From NCBI RefSeq assembly GCF_001548055.1, contig NZ_AP014724.1, forward strand, positions 1,178,001 through 1,242,000: a DNA stretch of 64,000 bases. The letters run 5' to 3'. The first letter of the stretch is position 1, and each line of letters starts with the position of its first letter. The translations under genes were made by a program, and so were the position numbers. This document shows, in pieces, positions 41,464 through 52,244 of this stretch. This stretch comes from Sulfurospirillum cavolei. Its GTDB lineage: Bacteria; Campylobacterota; Campylobacteria; Campylobacterales; Sulfurospirillaceae. The notes under the pieces were generated by a model. It saw only the letters and a program-made list of their open reading frames with translations. It was not told the origin of the DNA and ran no database searches.

Positions 41464-42732
41464 ATGATGTACTATTTAGCCGTCGAAGGCAAACAAAAAT
41501 TAAGCGGTTCGGTAACGATTTCAGGAGCAAAAAATGCCGCGTTGCCGTTGCTGGCATTAACGCTTCTTTCCAAACGAAAAATTAAAATATCCAATATCCC
41601 CGAAGTTGCCGACGTCAAAACGCTTTTACAACTGCTTGCCAATTTGGGTGCAACCTATGCGTTTGTTCAAAAAAACGTCGTAGACGTAGATGCGACGAGT
41701 GTCAATTCGGCGTGCGCCAATTACGACATTGTCCGCAAAATGCGCGCGTCTATTTTGACGCTTGGCCCTTTACTTGCGCGTTTCGGGCATTGCGAAGTCT
41801 CCTTGCCCGGAGGTTGCGCTATCGGTCAGCGTCCGATCGATTTGCATTTAAAAGCTTTAGAACGAATGGGTGCGGAAATCGAGATTAAACAAGGGTATGT
41901 TTTGGCTAAAGCTCCCAAAGGATTGAAGGGTGCGACGATCGTTTTCGATAAAGTGACGGTAACGGGTAGTGAAAATATCATTATGGCGGCGGCATTGGCG
42001 CATGGAACGACGATGCTCGTTAACGTGGCAAAAGAGCCTGAAGTCGTGCAATTATGCGAAGTCCTACGCGACGCGGGTGTGACGATCGAAGGCGTGGGAA
42101 GCTCTAAACTCATCATCGAAGGAAGCGGGGGTAAATTGCTCAATATCCCCGATTTTCGAGTCATTCCCGATCGTATCGAAGCGGGAACGTATTTGTGCGC
42201 CGGGGCGATTACCAAGTCCAAAATAACGCTCAAAAACGTCAACCCGAAGCATTTGGAAGCGGTAATTTTGAAACTGAAGCAGATGGGCTTTGAGATTGAC
42301 GAAACGGAAGAGTCGTTGACAATTCACCCGAATGAAAAAATGATCGCATGCGACATCGAAACTTCCGAATATCCAGGCTTTCCGACCGATTTGCAAGCAC
42401 AATTTATGGCGTTGTGTACGCAGGCAAAAGGAACGAGCTTGATCGATGAACGGTTGTTTGAAAACCGTTTTATGCATGTGAGCGAACTCGCTCGTATGGG
42501 AGCCAATATTAAGCTCAAAGGTCACACCGCAACGGTCGAGGGAAAAATGAAACTCAATGCCGCGGATGTTATGGCAACCGACTTACGGGCAAGTTCGGCG
42601 TTAATTTTAGCCGCGCTCGTTGCCGAGGGTACGACGAAAATCCATCGTATTTACCATTTAGATCGCGGGTACGAAGATTTAGAGGGAAAATTTTCAAGAC
42701 TCGGCGCCAATATCGAACGATTAGAGGAGTAA
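41464..42732 (+). CDS. murA: UDP-N-acetylglucosamine 1-carboxyvinyltransferase
   Basis: Started at 41464 ([15 protein letters not shown]), with AAAGGA eight bases upstream, the protein is 422 residues. Signatures are [13 protein letters not shown], the catalytic Cys loop [15 protein letters not shown] with Cys in place (fosfomycin-sensitive type), and [17 protein letters not shown]. It performs the first committed step of peptidoglycan synthesis. An upstream in-frame ATG at 41383 is unlikely. Confidence 0.96.
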   Translation: MMYYLAVEGKQKLSGSVTISGAKNAALPLLALTLLSKRKIKISNIPEVADVKTLLQLLANLGATYAFVQKNVVDVDATSVNSACANYDIVRKMRASILTLGPLLARFGHCEVSLPGGCAIGQRPIDLHLKALERMGAEIEIKQGYVLAKAPKGLKGATIVFDKVTVTGSENIIMAAALAHGTTMLVNVAKEPEVVQLCEVLRDAGVTIEGVGSSKLIIEGSGGKLLNIPDFRVIPDRIEAGTYLCAGAITKSKITLKNVNPKHLEAVILKLKQMGFEIDETEESLTIHPNEKMIACDIETSEYPGFPTDLQAQFMALCTQAKGTSLIDERLFENRFMHVSELARMGANIKLKGHTATVEGKMKLNAADVMATDLRASSALILAALVAEGTTKIHRIYHLDRGYEDLEGKFSRLGANIERLEE

Positions 42733-42735
42733 ATT

Positions 42736-43935
42736 ATGGCAAAGCAAAGCAGTATCGATTTTTTAAGTGCCGTTGAAAAAAGCCTTTCTTTGGCGACGCA
42801 AACGCCGCATGCCGAATGGGTCAGTATCTTTCAGGCTCTAGGACGTACCTTGGCACACGACATTACATGTCAAAAAAATCTTCCTTCGTATAACAATGCC
42901 GCTTTAGACGGTTTTGCATTTCGTTTCGATAGTTTGAGTGAAAAAATGCGTATCAAACGAACGATTTTAGCCGGTGAAGTCGTGTCGGAATGTTTAGACG
43001 AACACGAATGTTATAAGATTATGACCGGAGCCAAAGTGCCCGACGATGCGGATACGATCATCCCGTTTGAAGAGTGTTTTGTTGAAGGCGACATGTGGAT
43101 GAAGCCCCGCGCTAAAGTCGTCAAAGGCAATGCGTTGCGTCAAAAAGGCGAAGAAGCCGCTTTGGGTTCTTTGTTATTGAAAAAAGGTACGGTACTCACG
43201 TCTCGTGAAATGGCGGTTCTCGCTTCGCAAGGTATCAGCATGGTGTTGACGTATAAACAGCTGAATATTGCGGTTTTTTCAACCGGTAACGAGTTGAAAG
43301 CTCCGTGGGAAAGGGCCAATGAAGACGAAATTTACGATATTAACGCGCTTTCTTTGATTTCACTTTTGGAAGAACACGGCTTTAAAGCTTCGTATTGCGG
43401 CGTTATTCCCGATAATTTAAGAACGGCGACGCGCTATTTTGCGGCGATGAAACATTACGACGTTTTGGTTACGAGCGGCGGCGTGAGTATGGGCGAGGCG
43501 GACTTTGTCGAGCGTGCGCTCAAAGCCAACGGTTTTGAGGCAGTTTTTAACGGAATCAATATCAAACCCGGAAAGCCGACGATGATGGGTATTATGGATC
43601 ACACGATTATCGCGTCGATGCCGGGAAATCCTTTGGCGGCATATGTTAACGCGTTTGTTTTTTTAATTCCTTTGCTCAAAAAGCTTCAAGGGCAGACGAA
43701 TTTTTACCATACGCGACTGACCGCCGTCAATAAAACCTCTTTTACGATGAAATCCGGTCGCGTCAACTTTGTTTTAGGGTATCATAACGACGGCGTCTTT
43801 GAAGTGTACGGCAATAATAAATACGGATCGGGGATGGTTCGCCCTCTTCAAAATGCCAATGCGCTATGGATTAGCGATGAGACGGATTTACATGTCAATG
43901 CAGGAGATACGATTCGCATTACTTCACTTTTGTGA
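42736..43935 (+). CDS. moeA: Molybdopterin molybdenumtransferase MoeA
   Basis: This 399-residue protein has the MoeA blocks LPSYNNAALDGFAF, GAKVPDDADTIIPFEE, NAISTGNE-like VFSTGNELKAPW, and the MPT-binding TSGGVSMGEADFVERAL with MPGNPLAAYVNAF. It inserts molybdate into molybdopterin. It follows murA by three bases. Its presence shows that Mo-cofactor enzymes are made, relevant to the molybdenum-independent nitrogenase in the same window. Confidence 0.94.
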   Translation: MAKQSSIDFLSAVEKSLSLATQTPHAEWVSIFQALGRTLAHDITCQKNLPSYNNAALDGFAFRFDSLSEKMRIKRTILAGEVVSECLDEHECYKIMTGAKVPDDADTIIPFEECFVEGDMWMKPRAKVVKGNALRQKGEEAALGSLLLKKGTVLTSREMAVLASQGISMVLTYKQLNIAVFSTGNELKAPWERANEDEIYDINALSLISLLEEHGFKASYCGVIPDNLRTATRYFAAMKHYDVLVTSGGVSMGEADFVERALKANGFEAVFNGINIKPGKPTMMGIMDHTIIASMPGNPLAAYVNAFVFLIPLLKKLQGQTNFYHTRLTAVNKTSFTMKSGRVNFVLGYHNDGVFEVYGNNKYGSGMVRPLQNANALWISDETDLHVNAGDTIRITSLL

Positions 43936-44053
43936 GATTAATTGTAAAAAATAATTTAATTTTCAGAAAAATAGTATAAAAAACTTGACCGTTTAACCTT
44001 TTTTTCGGTATATTGAACGAAAAATTTATCCAGAAAGATCTAAAGGCTTGGTA

Positions 44054-45679
44054 ATGTTTAAGAATTTAAAGATTTCTACAAAACTTCTCGTCATCTCTCT
44101 CATAACGGTTTTAGGATTATCGCTGCTTTCGTATATCGGAATCAATGCTAGCTTGGTCGGTAAAAGTTCTTTGGAAACTATTTATGAAAAAAATGTGGTT
44201 CCCGATGCCGAAATTACGACCGCACGTACGACGTTTGAAATGATTTTAAACGATTTAATTCACGTCACCAGTGAATTTTTGCCGACGGGACAAGCCAGAG
44301 ATCGCTTACCCAAAATCGAAACCGAAATGAATAGTTTTTTTGCTAAAGCCTTGAAGAGCGAATTTTACAACGATCCGACGCTCAAGCAAAATCTAAACGA
44401 AGCATACGAACGTTACTCTCAAAAGATCGCTCCGAAGCTTCAAAAAATTCATGCGCTTTACGTTAAAGATCACCGAGAAGACATCGGCGATATGGCGGTT
44501 GAGATCGAAGAGGATTGTCACTATATCAGTCAACGTTTTCACAATATCTCTTCATTTACCAATCAACGCGTCAAAGACATTAGCGTCGAAATCAGCGCGA
44601 AACTCAATCGCAATTTGTACATCGTCATTGCCGTTTCGGTTATTATTTTAGTCATTACGACGGGCTTGTTGTTTTCGATTAGCCGTTACATCGTCAAACG
44701 TATCGGTCGTATCGGAGAGCATTTGTCCGAAATTAGCAAAGATTTGGCGTTAAATCGACCGATCGTTCCGTGTAATTACGATGAAATCGGAGAAATAAGC
44801 AGCAACCTCAATACGCTTTTGTCGACCTTGCAGCAAGCCTTGCTCAAAGCCAAAACGACGATGTCGAGTAATTCTACGATCAACAAAAGCATGCAAACCT
44901 TTTCCCATCAAATCACCAACGTTGCAAAAGAGCAAGATCGCATCGTTGAGAACGTCAAAAAATTAACGGCAAAAATTAATCGCGAATTGCAAGAATCCTG
45001 TGAAATTTCCGAGACGTCGGCCACGTATATGAAAGAGGACTACGCCATGCTCGATATGATGATCGAGACCTTGGACGAAATCGTCGAAAGTATCAATACC
45101 GTGAGTCGCGAAGAGCAAAATATTTCGACGCAAATGCACGATTTAGCCGAGCAAACGGCGCAGATCCGCTCGATTTTGGAAATGATTAAAGATATAGCCG
45201 ATCAAACCAACCTTTTAGCCCTCAATGCCGCGATCGAAGCGGCGCGTGCGGGCGAACACGGGCGCGGCTTTGCGGTGGTTGCCGATGAAGTACGCAAGCT
45301 TGCCGAACGTACGCAAAAATCGCTTTCGGAAATCGACGTGACGATTAGCGTGGTGGTTCAAAGTGTTTCGAGTGCGAGTGAAAACATCAAAGAAAACAGC
45401 CAAAAAGTGGTCGATTTGAACGAAAATGCCATTAAAATTTCGTCGATGGCAAACGAAACCAAAGAAAAAACGGCGAAGAGTTTGGACATTACCAACGTCG
45501 CGTATAAAAAAGCCGTCGATATATCTAAAGAGATCGATGCGCTGACCAAAGGCGTCGAAGAAGCCAACGGCTTAGCGCACGAAAATAAACAAGTCGCCGA
45601 TAATTTGCTTTCTATCTCTAACGACTTAAATCGTTCGACGGCGGAGCTTGAACAAGAGATCAATAGTTTTCAGGTTTAA
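44054..45679 (+). CDS. Methyl-accepting chemotaxis protein
   Basis: The chemoreceptor is about 541 residues from [13 protein letters not shown], with AAAGG nine bases before the ATG. TM1 is at about 10-30. A ~150-residue sensor region follows, then TM2 ([19 protein letters not shown]), HAMP, and a signalling domain with the tip [20 protein letters not shown]. The tip and its surroundings are nearly identical to those of the receptor at 1.9-3.5 kb, but the sensors differ. The ligand is unknown. Confidence 0.9.
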   Translation: MFKNLKISTKLLVISLITVLGLSLLSYIGINASLVGKSSLETIYEKNVVPDAEITTARTTFEMILNDLIHVTSEFLPTGQARDRLPKIETEMNSFFAKALKSEFYNDPTLKQNLNEAYERYSQKIAPKLQKIHALYVKDHREDIGDMAVEIEEDCHYISQRFHNISSFTNQRVKDISVEISAKLNRNLYIVIAVSVIILVITTGLLFSISRYIVKRIGRIGEHLSEISKDLALNRPIVPCNYDEIGEISSNLNTLLSTLQQALLKAKTTMSSNSTINKSMQTFSHQITNVAKEQDRIVENVKKLTAKINRELQESCEISETSATYMKEDYAMLDMMIETLDEIVESINTVSREEQNISTQMHDLAEQTAQIRSILEMIKDIADQTNLLALNAAIEAARAGEHGRGFAVVADEVRKLAERTQKSLSEIDVTISVVVQSVSSASENIKENSQKVVDLNENAIKISSMANETKEKTAKSLDITNVAYKKAVDISKEIDALTKGVEEANGLAHENKQVADNLLSISNDLNRSTAELEQEINSFQV

Positions 45680-45726
45680 ACGCGCTTTAAAGCCCTTCAC
45701 GGTCAATTTGTGTTACAATTATCATG

Positions 45727-45763
45727 CTTTAACGGCGCAAAAATATGCGTTTTTGCGTTAAAG
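45727..45763 (+). terminator. Hairpin after the chemoreceptor gene
   Basis: CTTTAACG ... CAAAAA (45727-45743) pairs with TTTTTGCGTTAAAG (45750-45763), with a small internal bulge. It lies 48 bases after the receptor stop and just before the tRNA-Gly promoter. No clear T-run follows, so termination is plausible but not certain. Confidence 0.5.
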
Positions 45764-45777
45764 AGCAGCAAAAACTA

Positions 45778-45806
45778 TTGACATGAAGGGGCTTTTTTGA
45801 TAGAAT
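45778..45806 (+). promoter_or_regulatory. Sigma-70-type promoter of tRNA-Gly/flgA
   Basis: TTGACA (45778-45783) and TAGAAT (45801-45806) are spaced by 17 bases. The tRNA 5' end is 13 bases downstream. No other promoter is evident before flgA. Confidence 0.78.
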
Positions 45807-45818
45807 TCCGTCCGTTTT

Positions 45819-45892
<74 letters not shown>

Positions 45893-45893
<1 letters not shown>

Positions 45894-46792
45894 TTGTTAT
45901 CTTTTTATGTTTTTCTTCCTTTCTCTTTTCCCAAACGATTTACATCGATAAAACTTATTGCGTCGATCAATCAGACGTGAGAGCCTCTTTTTTCGGTTAC
46001 AAAGACGCCCATTCCAAAGACGACCCCGTGTTGGTCGAAATTCCTAAAGATCGTATGCAATACACCGTTATGAGCGGCGCGATTCTCTCCTTTTTTAACG
46101 ACCGCAATATCAGCGTCGTCGACACGAGCGAAGGCGTCGTCGTTTTTAAAAAAGAGTGCCGTTTAATGGGCAAAGCCGACGCGATCGAAGCCCTCTTCTT
46201 GAAAAAATTTCAAGCCGCAGCTCCATACGTACTGATCGAGAGCAAACCGCATATTGGAACGAAGGCCTCTTTACCGGCCGATTTTAAGCGATACGAACTT
46301 ATCGATATTCTCTTAAGCGACAATACGCTTCGTAAAAACAGCGGCTCGTTCGTTGCACTTTTTAAAGTCGGCGACAAAGAGCGGAAGCTTTACTTCTCGT
46401 ATGAAATGGACGCTAAAGCACGCGTATTTAAAGCGAAACGTAATTTGCTTAACGGTACAATCCTCGGCAACGATGATTTTGAAACGGTGCTCGTCGGATT
46501 AGACGCATTACCGAACCGCGCTATGCTCCGTGAAAACACGCAAACGTTAATGGTAAAAAGCACCGTCAAAGAGGGGCAAATTCTTACCGATTATCTCTTT
46601 GAACCCAAACGTCTCGTGACAAAAAAATCGGCTATTAAAGCATTGTATAAAGACGAAAGTTTAAGCATCGAGGTTCAAGCAACCCTTTTAGATGACGGTG
46701 ACGTAGGAGATATCGTGAGAATCAAAACCGAACAAGGTAAAATTTTAAACGCAAAAATCGTGTCCGCCAACGAAGCGGTCATTCTCGAATGA
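45893..46792 (+). CDS. flgA: Flagellar basal body P-ring formation chaperone FlgA (start uncertain)
   Basis: The protein has an N-terminal secretion signal ([14 protein letters not shown]) and a C-terminal SAF/FlgA domain ([60 protein letters not shown]). At about 299 residues it is longer than many FlgA proteins. It assists P-ring assembly in the periplasm. The start is odd: downstream of the tRNA and before the signal peptide the frame offers only ATT (45893), GTT and ATC. The nearest usual start in frame is a GTG at 45833, inside the tRNA gene. It overlaps ubiX by four bases. Confidence 0.8.
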
Positions 46793-47319
46793 AACGCCTT
46801 ATCGTCGGTATCAGCGGCGCAAGCGGCGTGGAATTGGGCTTAGCCTTTTTAAAAGCGCTTCCTTGCGACATCGAGTCTTATGTGATTGTTTCCGATCACG
46901 CTAAAGTCGTTTTCGAAAAGGAACACGCGTCCATCCACCGCTTGGACGATACCGATATCGCGGCACCGAGTGCTTCGGGTTCGTTTCAATGCGACGCCAT
47001 GGTTATTATTCCGTGCAGTATGAACACTTTGGCAAAAATTGCCTACGGTATCGCCGACAATCTTTTAACGCGCAGTGCAAGCGTTATGTTGAAAGAAAAA
47101 CGACCGCTCTTATTGGCTCCGCGTGAAATGCCTTTTTCTGCCATCGCCTTGGAAAATATGCACAAACTCTCTGTGCTCGGAGTTCATATCGCGCCGCCGG
47201 TTGCGGGCTACTATGCCGATGTCGATTCTTTGGAAAAGATGGAAAACTTTTTCATCGGTAAATGGTTTGATCTTTTAGGTATCGAACATACGTTATTTAA
47301 ACGATGGGAGGGAGCATAA
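46789..47319 (+). CDS. ubiX: Flavin prenyltransferase UbiX
   Basis: This 176-residue protein starts [17 protein letters not shown], the FMN-binding motif of UbiX. IIPCSMNTLAKIAYGIADNL and LLLAPREMPFSAIALENM are diagnostic. It makes prenylated FMN for UbiD-type decarboxylases, here probably in quinone biosynthesis. It overlaps flgA by four bases and coaD by one. Confidence 0.94.
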   Translation: MKRLIVGISGASGVELGLAFLKALPCDIESYVIVSDHAKVVFEKEHASIHRLDDTDIAAPSASGSFQCDAMVIIPCSMNTLAKIAYGIADNLLTRSASVMLKEKRPLLLAPREMPFSAIALENMHKLSVLGVHIAPPVAGYYADVDSLEKMENFFIGKWFDLLGIEHTLFKRWEGA

Positions 47320-47801
47320 TGCGCGTTGCAATTTATCCGGGGACGTTTGATCCCATTACCAACGGTCATATGGACGTGATTAAGCGGGCGCGTAAACTTT
47401 TCGATAAAGTACTCGTCGCCGTAGCGTTTTCGGAAGAAAAACGTCCGATGTTCGACGTGCAAACGCGCGTCGAGATGGCACAAGCCGCCGTGAGCGATTT
47501 GGAAGACGTACATGTAGAAGCTTTTGACGGCTTGTTGGTACGTTTTTCCCAAGAAAAAAATATTCGCGTGATGATTCGAGGCCTTCGTGCCGTCAGCGAC
47601 TTTGAGTTTGAATTGCAGATGGGTTACGCCAATGCGTCGCTCTGGAACGAAATCGAAACGGTCTATTTGATGCCGAGCCTGAAAAATGCGTTTATTAGCT
47701 CTTCCGTGGTTCGCTCTATCGCTAAACACGGCGGAAACGTATCGCATTTAATTCCCTCTTCCGTTTTACCTTTTGTCGAAAGAAAGCTCTTATGTATGTA
47801 A
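47319..47801 (+). CDS. coaD: Phosphopantetheine adenylyltransferase
   Basis: The protein is 160 residues from MRVAIYPGTFDPITNGHMDV, which contains the HxGH-like TNGH motif; GGGAGG precedes the ATG. The C-terminal ISSSVVRSIAKHGGNV is also typical. It makes dephospho-CoA in coenzyme A synthesis. The ATG shares a base with the ubiX stop (TAATG). Confidence 0.95.
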   Translation: MRVAIYPGTFDPITNGHMDVIKRARKLFDKVLVAVAFSEEKRPMFDVQTRVEMAQAAVSDLEDVHVEAFDGLLVRFSQEKNIRVMIRGLRAVSDFEFELQMGYANASLWNEIETVYLMPSLKNAFISSSVVRSIAKHGGNVSHLIPSSVLPFVERKLLCM

Positions 47802-48376
47802 TTTTTGAAGGGGTCGATACGACCGGAAAAAGCACGCAAGTGCGCCTTTTTGAACAAAAAAATCCCGATGTGCTCGCGACTAAAGAGCCCGGCGGTACGC
47901 CCTTAGGTATGAAGCTTCGCGAGATACTCTTAAACGGTGAGGCAAAAGCGTCGCTGTATGCGGAGTTGTTCTTATTTTTAGCCGATCGTGCGTTGCATTA
48001 CGACACGGTCGTTCAACCGCATCGCGATCGACGCATCGTGATTAGCGATCGGGGATTTGTCTCGGGTATCGCCTACGCTTGCGCCAATCACGAAGAAATC
48101 GAGGGCGAATTCTTGCTTCAAATGAACCGTTTGGCCTTACACGGAACCTATCCCGATAAAATCGTTCTTTTTTTGACCGACGAAGCATTGATCCAAAAAC
48201 GTTTAGGCGTAAAAGAAAACGATGCGATCGAAGAGCGAGGCGTAAGCTATTTGTTACGAATTCAAGCTATAATGCGCCGCATCGTTAAGAGCTTGCCGAT
48301 ACGCTATTTGGAAGTCGATGCAACGCAGAGCGTCGAAGCAATTTATCAACAGATTGAGGAATTTTTACATGATTAA
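47792..48376 (+). CDS. tmk: Thymidylate kinase
   Basis: This 194-residue kinase has the P-loop FEGVDTTGKSTQ near residue 5, TKEPGGTPLG, and the DR(Y/G) motif ISDRGFVSGIAYA. It phosphorylates dTMP. The gene overlaps coaD by ten bases and hisS by eight. Confidence 0.94.
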   Translation: MYVIFEGVDTTGKSTQVRLFEQKNPDVLATKEPGGTPLGMKLREILLNGEAKASLYAELFLFLADRALHYDTVVQPHRDRRIVISDRGFVSGIAYACANHEEIEGEFLLQMNRLALHGTYPDKIVLFLTDEALIQKRLGVKENDAIEERGVSYLLRIQAIMRRIVKSLPIRYLEVDATQSVEAIYQQIEEFLHD

Positions 48377-49577
48377 TGCATTACGCGGTATGAAAGATAC
48401 GCTTTTCCCGCACAATGAAGTTTACATGTACGTGATCGATACATGTACTAAAATTGCCCGCAATTACGGTTTTTCGTTTATTGAAACGCCGATTTTGGAA
48501 GAGACGGCGTTGTTTAAACGCAGTGTCGGCGAAAGCAGCGACATCGTCGGTAAAGAGATGTACCAGTTTAGAGATAAAGGGGATAACGACGTTTGTTTGC
48601 GTCCCGAGGGAACGGCAGGCATCGTGAGGGCTTTTATTCAGGAAAAATACGACAAAGCGGGTCTTTCCAAACGCTTTTTTTACCATGGACCGATGTTTCG
48701 CTATGAACGACCGCAAAAAGGACGACTTAGACAATTTCACCAATTCGGTGCGGAGAGTTTCGGCGAAGCGAACGTGAGAGAAGACGCAACGATTATTTTA
48801 ATGATTAAAGCGATTTTCGAAGCCCTCGGTATCGGTTATACGTTAGAAATCAACTCCTTAGGCTGCCCCGCGTGTATGCCCGCTTACCGTACGCGTTTGG
48901 TCTCGTTTTTAGAAAGCGTCGAGGGATTGTGTGAAGATTGCGAACGAAGAAAAACGACCAATCCGATTCGCGTGCTTGATTGTAAAAACGAACATTGCCA
49001 AACGTTGCTTCAAAACGCACCGTTAATCGTTGATCATTTATGCCCTACATGTCAAAATGATTTTGAGACGTTGAAATCGATTTTAGACCATTTCGGGATG
49101 GCGTATCGCGTCAATCCTAAGTTGGTACGCGGGCTTGATTATTACTCCAAAACGGCGTTTGAGTTCGTCAGTTCCGAAATCGGAGCGCAAAGCGCTATTG
49201 CCGGCGGAGGACGTTACGACCGTTTGGTGGAATTTTTAGACGGAAAACCTACTCCCGCGGTCGGTTTTGCGATGGGGATCGAGCGTTTAATGGATTTGGT
49301 CAAAATGCCCGAATCCAAACGTGAGGGATACTACATCGCCGCTTTATGCGACGAGGCGTTACCAAGCGTTTATACGTTGGTTCAGCAAAAACGCGCGATT
49401 GCGCAAGTGTTAACGAGTTACGAGCCCAAATCGCTTAAAAATCATCTCAAAGCCGCCGATAAATTTTATGTAAAATTTTGTGTATGTATCGGTGAAGACG
49501 AGCTGGCAAATCAAACGGTGTGGGTGAAGGATTTAGAGAGTAAAGAAGAACGCATTATGCCTATCGAGAACTTTTAA
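48369..49577 (+). CDS. hisS: Histidyl-tRNA synthetase
   Basis: The protein is 402 residues from MINALRGMKDTLFP. Class II motif 2 is FRYERPQKGRLRQFHQFGAE, and histidine-binding motifs are LVRGLDYYSKTAFEF and GGGRYDRL. A short anticodon-binding domain ends the protein. An in-frame ATG at 48318 lies inside tmk and is unlikely to be used. Confidence 0.96.
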   Translation: MINALRGMKDTLFPHNEVYMYVIDTCTKIARNYGFSFIETPILEETALFKRSVGESSDIVGKEMYQFRDKGDNDVCLRPEGTAGIVRAFIQEKYDKAGLSKRFFYHGPMFRYERPQKGRLRQFHQFGAESFGEANVREDATIILMIKAIFEALGIGYTLEINSLGCPACMPAYRTRLVSFLESVEGLCEDCERRKTTNPIRVLDCKNEHCQTLLQNAPLIVDHLCPTCQNDFETLKSILDHFGMAYRVNPKLVRGLDYYSKTAFEFVSSEIGAQSAIAGGGRYDRLVEFLDGKPTPAVGFAMGIERLMDLVKMPESKREGYYIAALCDEALPSVYTLVQQKRAIAQVLTSYEPKSLKNHLKAADKFYVKFCVCIGEDELANQTVWVKDLESKEERIMPIENF

Positions 49578-49588
49578 GGAGCAAAACA

Positions 49589-51433
49589 TTGGACTACGGT
49601 ATTAAAACCTGGGGAAACGACAACTTTTTTATTGAAGACGGTAAAGTCAAGGTCAACACCGGATGTGAACCTTCACTCATCGAAATTATTCAAGAGATAC
49701 GAAAAGACGGTATTCGAGGTCCTATTTTATTACGGTTTCCTCATTTGATTCAAAAACAGATTCGAATGATCTACAAAAGTTTTGCCGACGCTAAAAAAGA
49801 GTTTAACTACGAGGGAAATTTTAGTGCCGTTTATCCTTTGAAAGTCAATCAATTCCCAAATTTCGTCAAAAACCTTGTCGCATTGGGACAAAAATACAAT
49901 TACGGTTTGGAAGCGGGATCGAAAGCCGAGCTTATTTTGGCGATGGCATACAACAATCCGCATGCGCCGATTACCGTTAACGGTTTTAAAGACAACGAGA
50001 TGATCTCTTTGGGGTTTATCGCCGCGGAGATGGGGCATAATATTACGCTGACCATCGAGGGCTTGAACGAGCTTGAGAGCATCATTTCGATCACGAAAGA
50101 TCGCTTCGGGTGCGTTCCCAATATCGGTCTTCGCATTCGTCTTCACAGTTCGGGAATCGGTATTTGGGCAAAAAGCGGCGGCATCAATTCCAAATTCGGC
50201 TTAACCTCTACCGAACTTTTAGAAGCGGTCAATATGATTCGCGATGCGAATCTCCTCGATAAATTTACGATGATTCACTTTCATATCGGTTCGCAAATTA
50301 CCGACATTGCACCTTTGAAAAAAGCCTTACGGGAAGCGGGCAACATTTATGCCGAGCTTTGCCGCATGGGTGCGACGAATCTTCGTGCGATCAATTTGGG
50401 CGGCGGTTTGGCGGTCGAATATTCGCAACATAAAACGACTTTACATAAAAACTATACTTTGGGCGAGTACGCCAACGACGTCGTGTATCTTTTAAAAGAC
50501 ATCGCAACGCAAAAAAACGTTCACGAACCGGATATTTTTATCGAGTCGGGACGTTTTGTCGCGGCACATCATGCCGTTTTGGTTGCGCCCGTTTTGGAGC
50601 TTTTTTCGCAAGAGTATACCGATCAAAAATTGCGTCTTAAAGAGATAAACCCTCCTCTCGTTCAGGAATTGTACGATCTCTTCAATACGATGAATCGTAA
50701 AAACGCTCTTGAGTTCCTTCACGACAGTATCGATCATATGGAATCTTTATTGACCTTGTTCGATTTGGGTTACATCGATCTTCAAGACCGTTCCAATACC
50801 GAAATTTTGGTTAACTTGATTATTAAAAAAGCGGTGGGACTTAGTGCCGATAAAAAATTGAGCGAAATTTTGGATATTCAAGATCGCGTTCAAGAGCGCT
50901 ATTTGGTCAACTTTTCCCTCTTTCAAAGTTTGCCCGATTTTTGGGGTATCGATCAGACGTTTCCGGTTATGCCTTTGGATCGTTTGGACGAAGTTCCGAC
51001 GCGTTCGGCTTCGCTTTGGGACATTACCTGCGATAGCGACGGCGAAATCGGCTTTAGTACCGAAACGCCGCTGTTTTTGCATGACGTAGACGTTACGCAA
51101 CGCGATTACTTTTTAGGATTTTTCTTGGTCGGTGCTTATCAAGAGGTTTTAGGTATGAAACACAATCTCTTTACGCATCCCACAGAGGCGACGATTCGCA
51201 TCGACGACGACGGATATGAGATTGAAAATATCTTAGAGTCTCAAAGCATTAGCGATATTTTAGAAGATTTAGATTACGATATTAAAGAAGTCCAAGAAAA
51301 CCTGAACGATCGTATCGAAGCTTCCGATATTATCAGCGAAAAAGAGAAGAAACATATCTTAGGTGAGATTTATCTCTTTTTGAACGATAACGGTTATTTG
51401 AAAACGATCAATAACGAGGATAATACGCAATGA
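49589..51433 (+). CDS. speA: Biosynthetic arginine decarboxylase
   Basis: This 614-residue PLP enzyme has the Lys-bearing motif AVYPLKVNQFPNFVK, the PLP phosphate region IHFHIGSQITDI, and NLGGGLAVEYSQ. The start is TTG (LDYGIKTWG...), with AAGGA nine bases before it. It converts arginine to agmatine for polyamine synthesis. It overlaps cysE by four bases. Confidence 0.94.
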   Translation: MDYGIKTWGNDNFFIEDGKVKVNTGCEPSLIEIIQEIRKDGIRGPILLRFPHLIQKQIRMIYKSFADAKKEFNYEGNFSAVYPLKVNQFPNFVKNLVALGQKYNYGLEAGSKAELILAMAYNNPHAPITVNGFKDNEMISLGFIAAEMGHNITLTIEGLNELESIISITKDRFGCVPNIGLRIRLHSSGIGIWAKSGGINSKFGLTSTELLEAVNMIRDANLLDKFTMIHFHIGSQITDIAPLKKALREAGNIYAELCRMGATNLRAINLGGGLAVEYSQHKTTLHKNYTLGEYANDVVYLLKDIATQKNVHEPDIFIESGRFVAAHHAVLVAPVLELFSQEYTDQKLRLKEINPPLVQELYDLFNTMNRKNALEFLHDSIDHMESLLTLFDLGYIDLQDRSNTEILVNLIIKKAVGLSADKKLSEILDIQDRVQERYLVNFSLFQSLPDFWGIDQTFPVMPLDRLDEVPTRSASLWDITCDSDGEIGFSTETPLFLHDVDVTQRDYFLGFFLVGAYQEVLGMKHNLFTHPTEATIRIDDDGYEIENILESQSISDILEDLDYDIKEVQENLNDRIEASDIISEKEKKHILGEIYLFLNDNGYLKTINNEDNTQ

Positions 51434-52149
51434 GCGACATCTCTTTATGGCAAAAAATCAAGGAAGATTTTTCCCAACCCGTTTTGCACGATCCAGCACT
51501 CAATTCTAAAATAGAGCTTTTTTTCAACTATCCGGGCGTATGGGCATTAGCAAATTACCGTATTGCCCATGCCTTACATGTCAGGGGTTTTCGTACCCTT
51601 GCGCGAGCGATTATGGGGATTTCCCAGATTATTACCAATATGGACATTCACCCCGCATGTACGATCGGCAGACGCGTCTTTTTCGATCACGCTTTCGGCG
51701 TGGTCGTCGGTGAAACGGCGGTAATCGGAGACGATGTTTTGATTTACCAGTGCGTCACGTTAGGCGGTGTGAGTTTAGAACGCGGCGTCAAACGCCATCC
51801 GACGGTCAAAAACGGCTCGGTTATCGGCTCGGGGGCTAAAATCTTAGGCGACATCACGATCGGCGAAAATTGCCGTATCGGCTCCAATTCGGTGGTCGTT
51901 AAGAGTATTCCGGACGACTCCACCGCCGTGGGCGTACCCGCACGCGTGATCGAAAAAGGGCGCGACAAAAGCCCGATGGCGCATAATAAACTTCCCGATA
52001 TTAACAAAGAGCTTTTTATCTACATGTTCAAACGTATTAAGATTTTAGAAGACGCCGTTTTGCAAAGTCATCAAGACCAAAACGTGAAAGTCAAAGACGA
52101 CGAATTGGAAGCTATTTACAAAAGCTACTTGGAATCGGTTAAAGAATAA
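51430..52149 (+). CDS. cysE: Serine O-acetyltransferase
   Basis: This 239-residue protein has an N-terminal helical region and a left-handed beta-helix with hexapeptide repeats (IHPACTIGRRVFFDHAFGVV; GDDVLIYQCVTLGGVSLERG). It makes O-acetylserine for cysteine synthesis. Cysteine supply near an Fe-S-rich nitrogenase may be only coincidence. A short hairpin (AAAGGCG/CGCCTTT, 52160-52182) follows the stop. Confidence 0.93.
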   Translation: MSDISLWQKIKEDFSQPVLHDPALNSKIELFFNYPGVWALANYRIAHALHVRGFRTLARAIMGISQIITNMDIHPACTIGRRVFFDHAFGVVVGETAVIGDDVLIYQCVTLGGVSLERGVKRHPTVKNGSVIGSGAKILGDITIGENCRIGSNSVVVKSIPDDSTAVGVPARVIEKGRDKSPMAHNKLPDINKELFIYMFKRIKILEDAVLQSHQDQNVKVKDDELEAIYKSYLESVKE

Positions 52150-52159
52150 TTCTACCGCA

Positions 52160-52182
52160 AAAGGCGTGCTTTTCGCGCCTTT
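52160..52182 (+). terminator. Weak terminator-like hairpin after cysE
   Basis: AAAGGCG (52160-52166) pairs with CGCCTTT (52176-52182) around a nine-base loop. There is no immediate T-run. It separates the housekeeping run from the nitrogenase cluster. Confidence 0.45.
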
Positions 52183-52228
52183 AACACTCTATCCTTCCCT
52201 TTTTCCTATGCATTTATGAACGTATCTT

Positions 52229-52244
52229 TGTACATATTTGTACA
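52229..52244 (+). promoter_or_regulatory. Probable enhancer site for the AnfA/NifA-type activator
   Basis: TGTACATATTTGTACA fits both GTAC-N6-GTAC (reported for VnfA/AnfA-type activators) and TGT-N10-ACA (the NifA upstream activator site). It lies 133 bases before the anfD ATG and about 100 bases before the predicted transcription start, in the usual enhancer range. Its binding protein is probably the activator encoded at 56.4 kb. Confidence 0.7.
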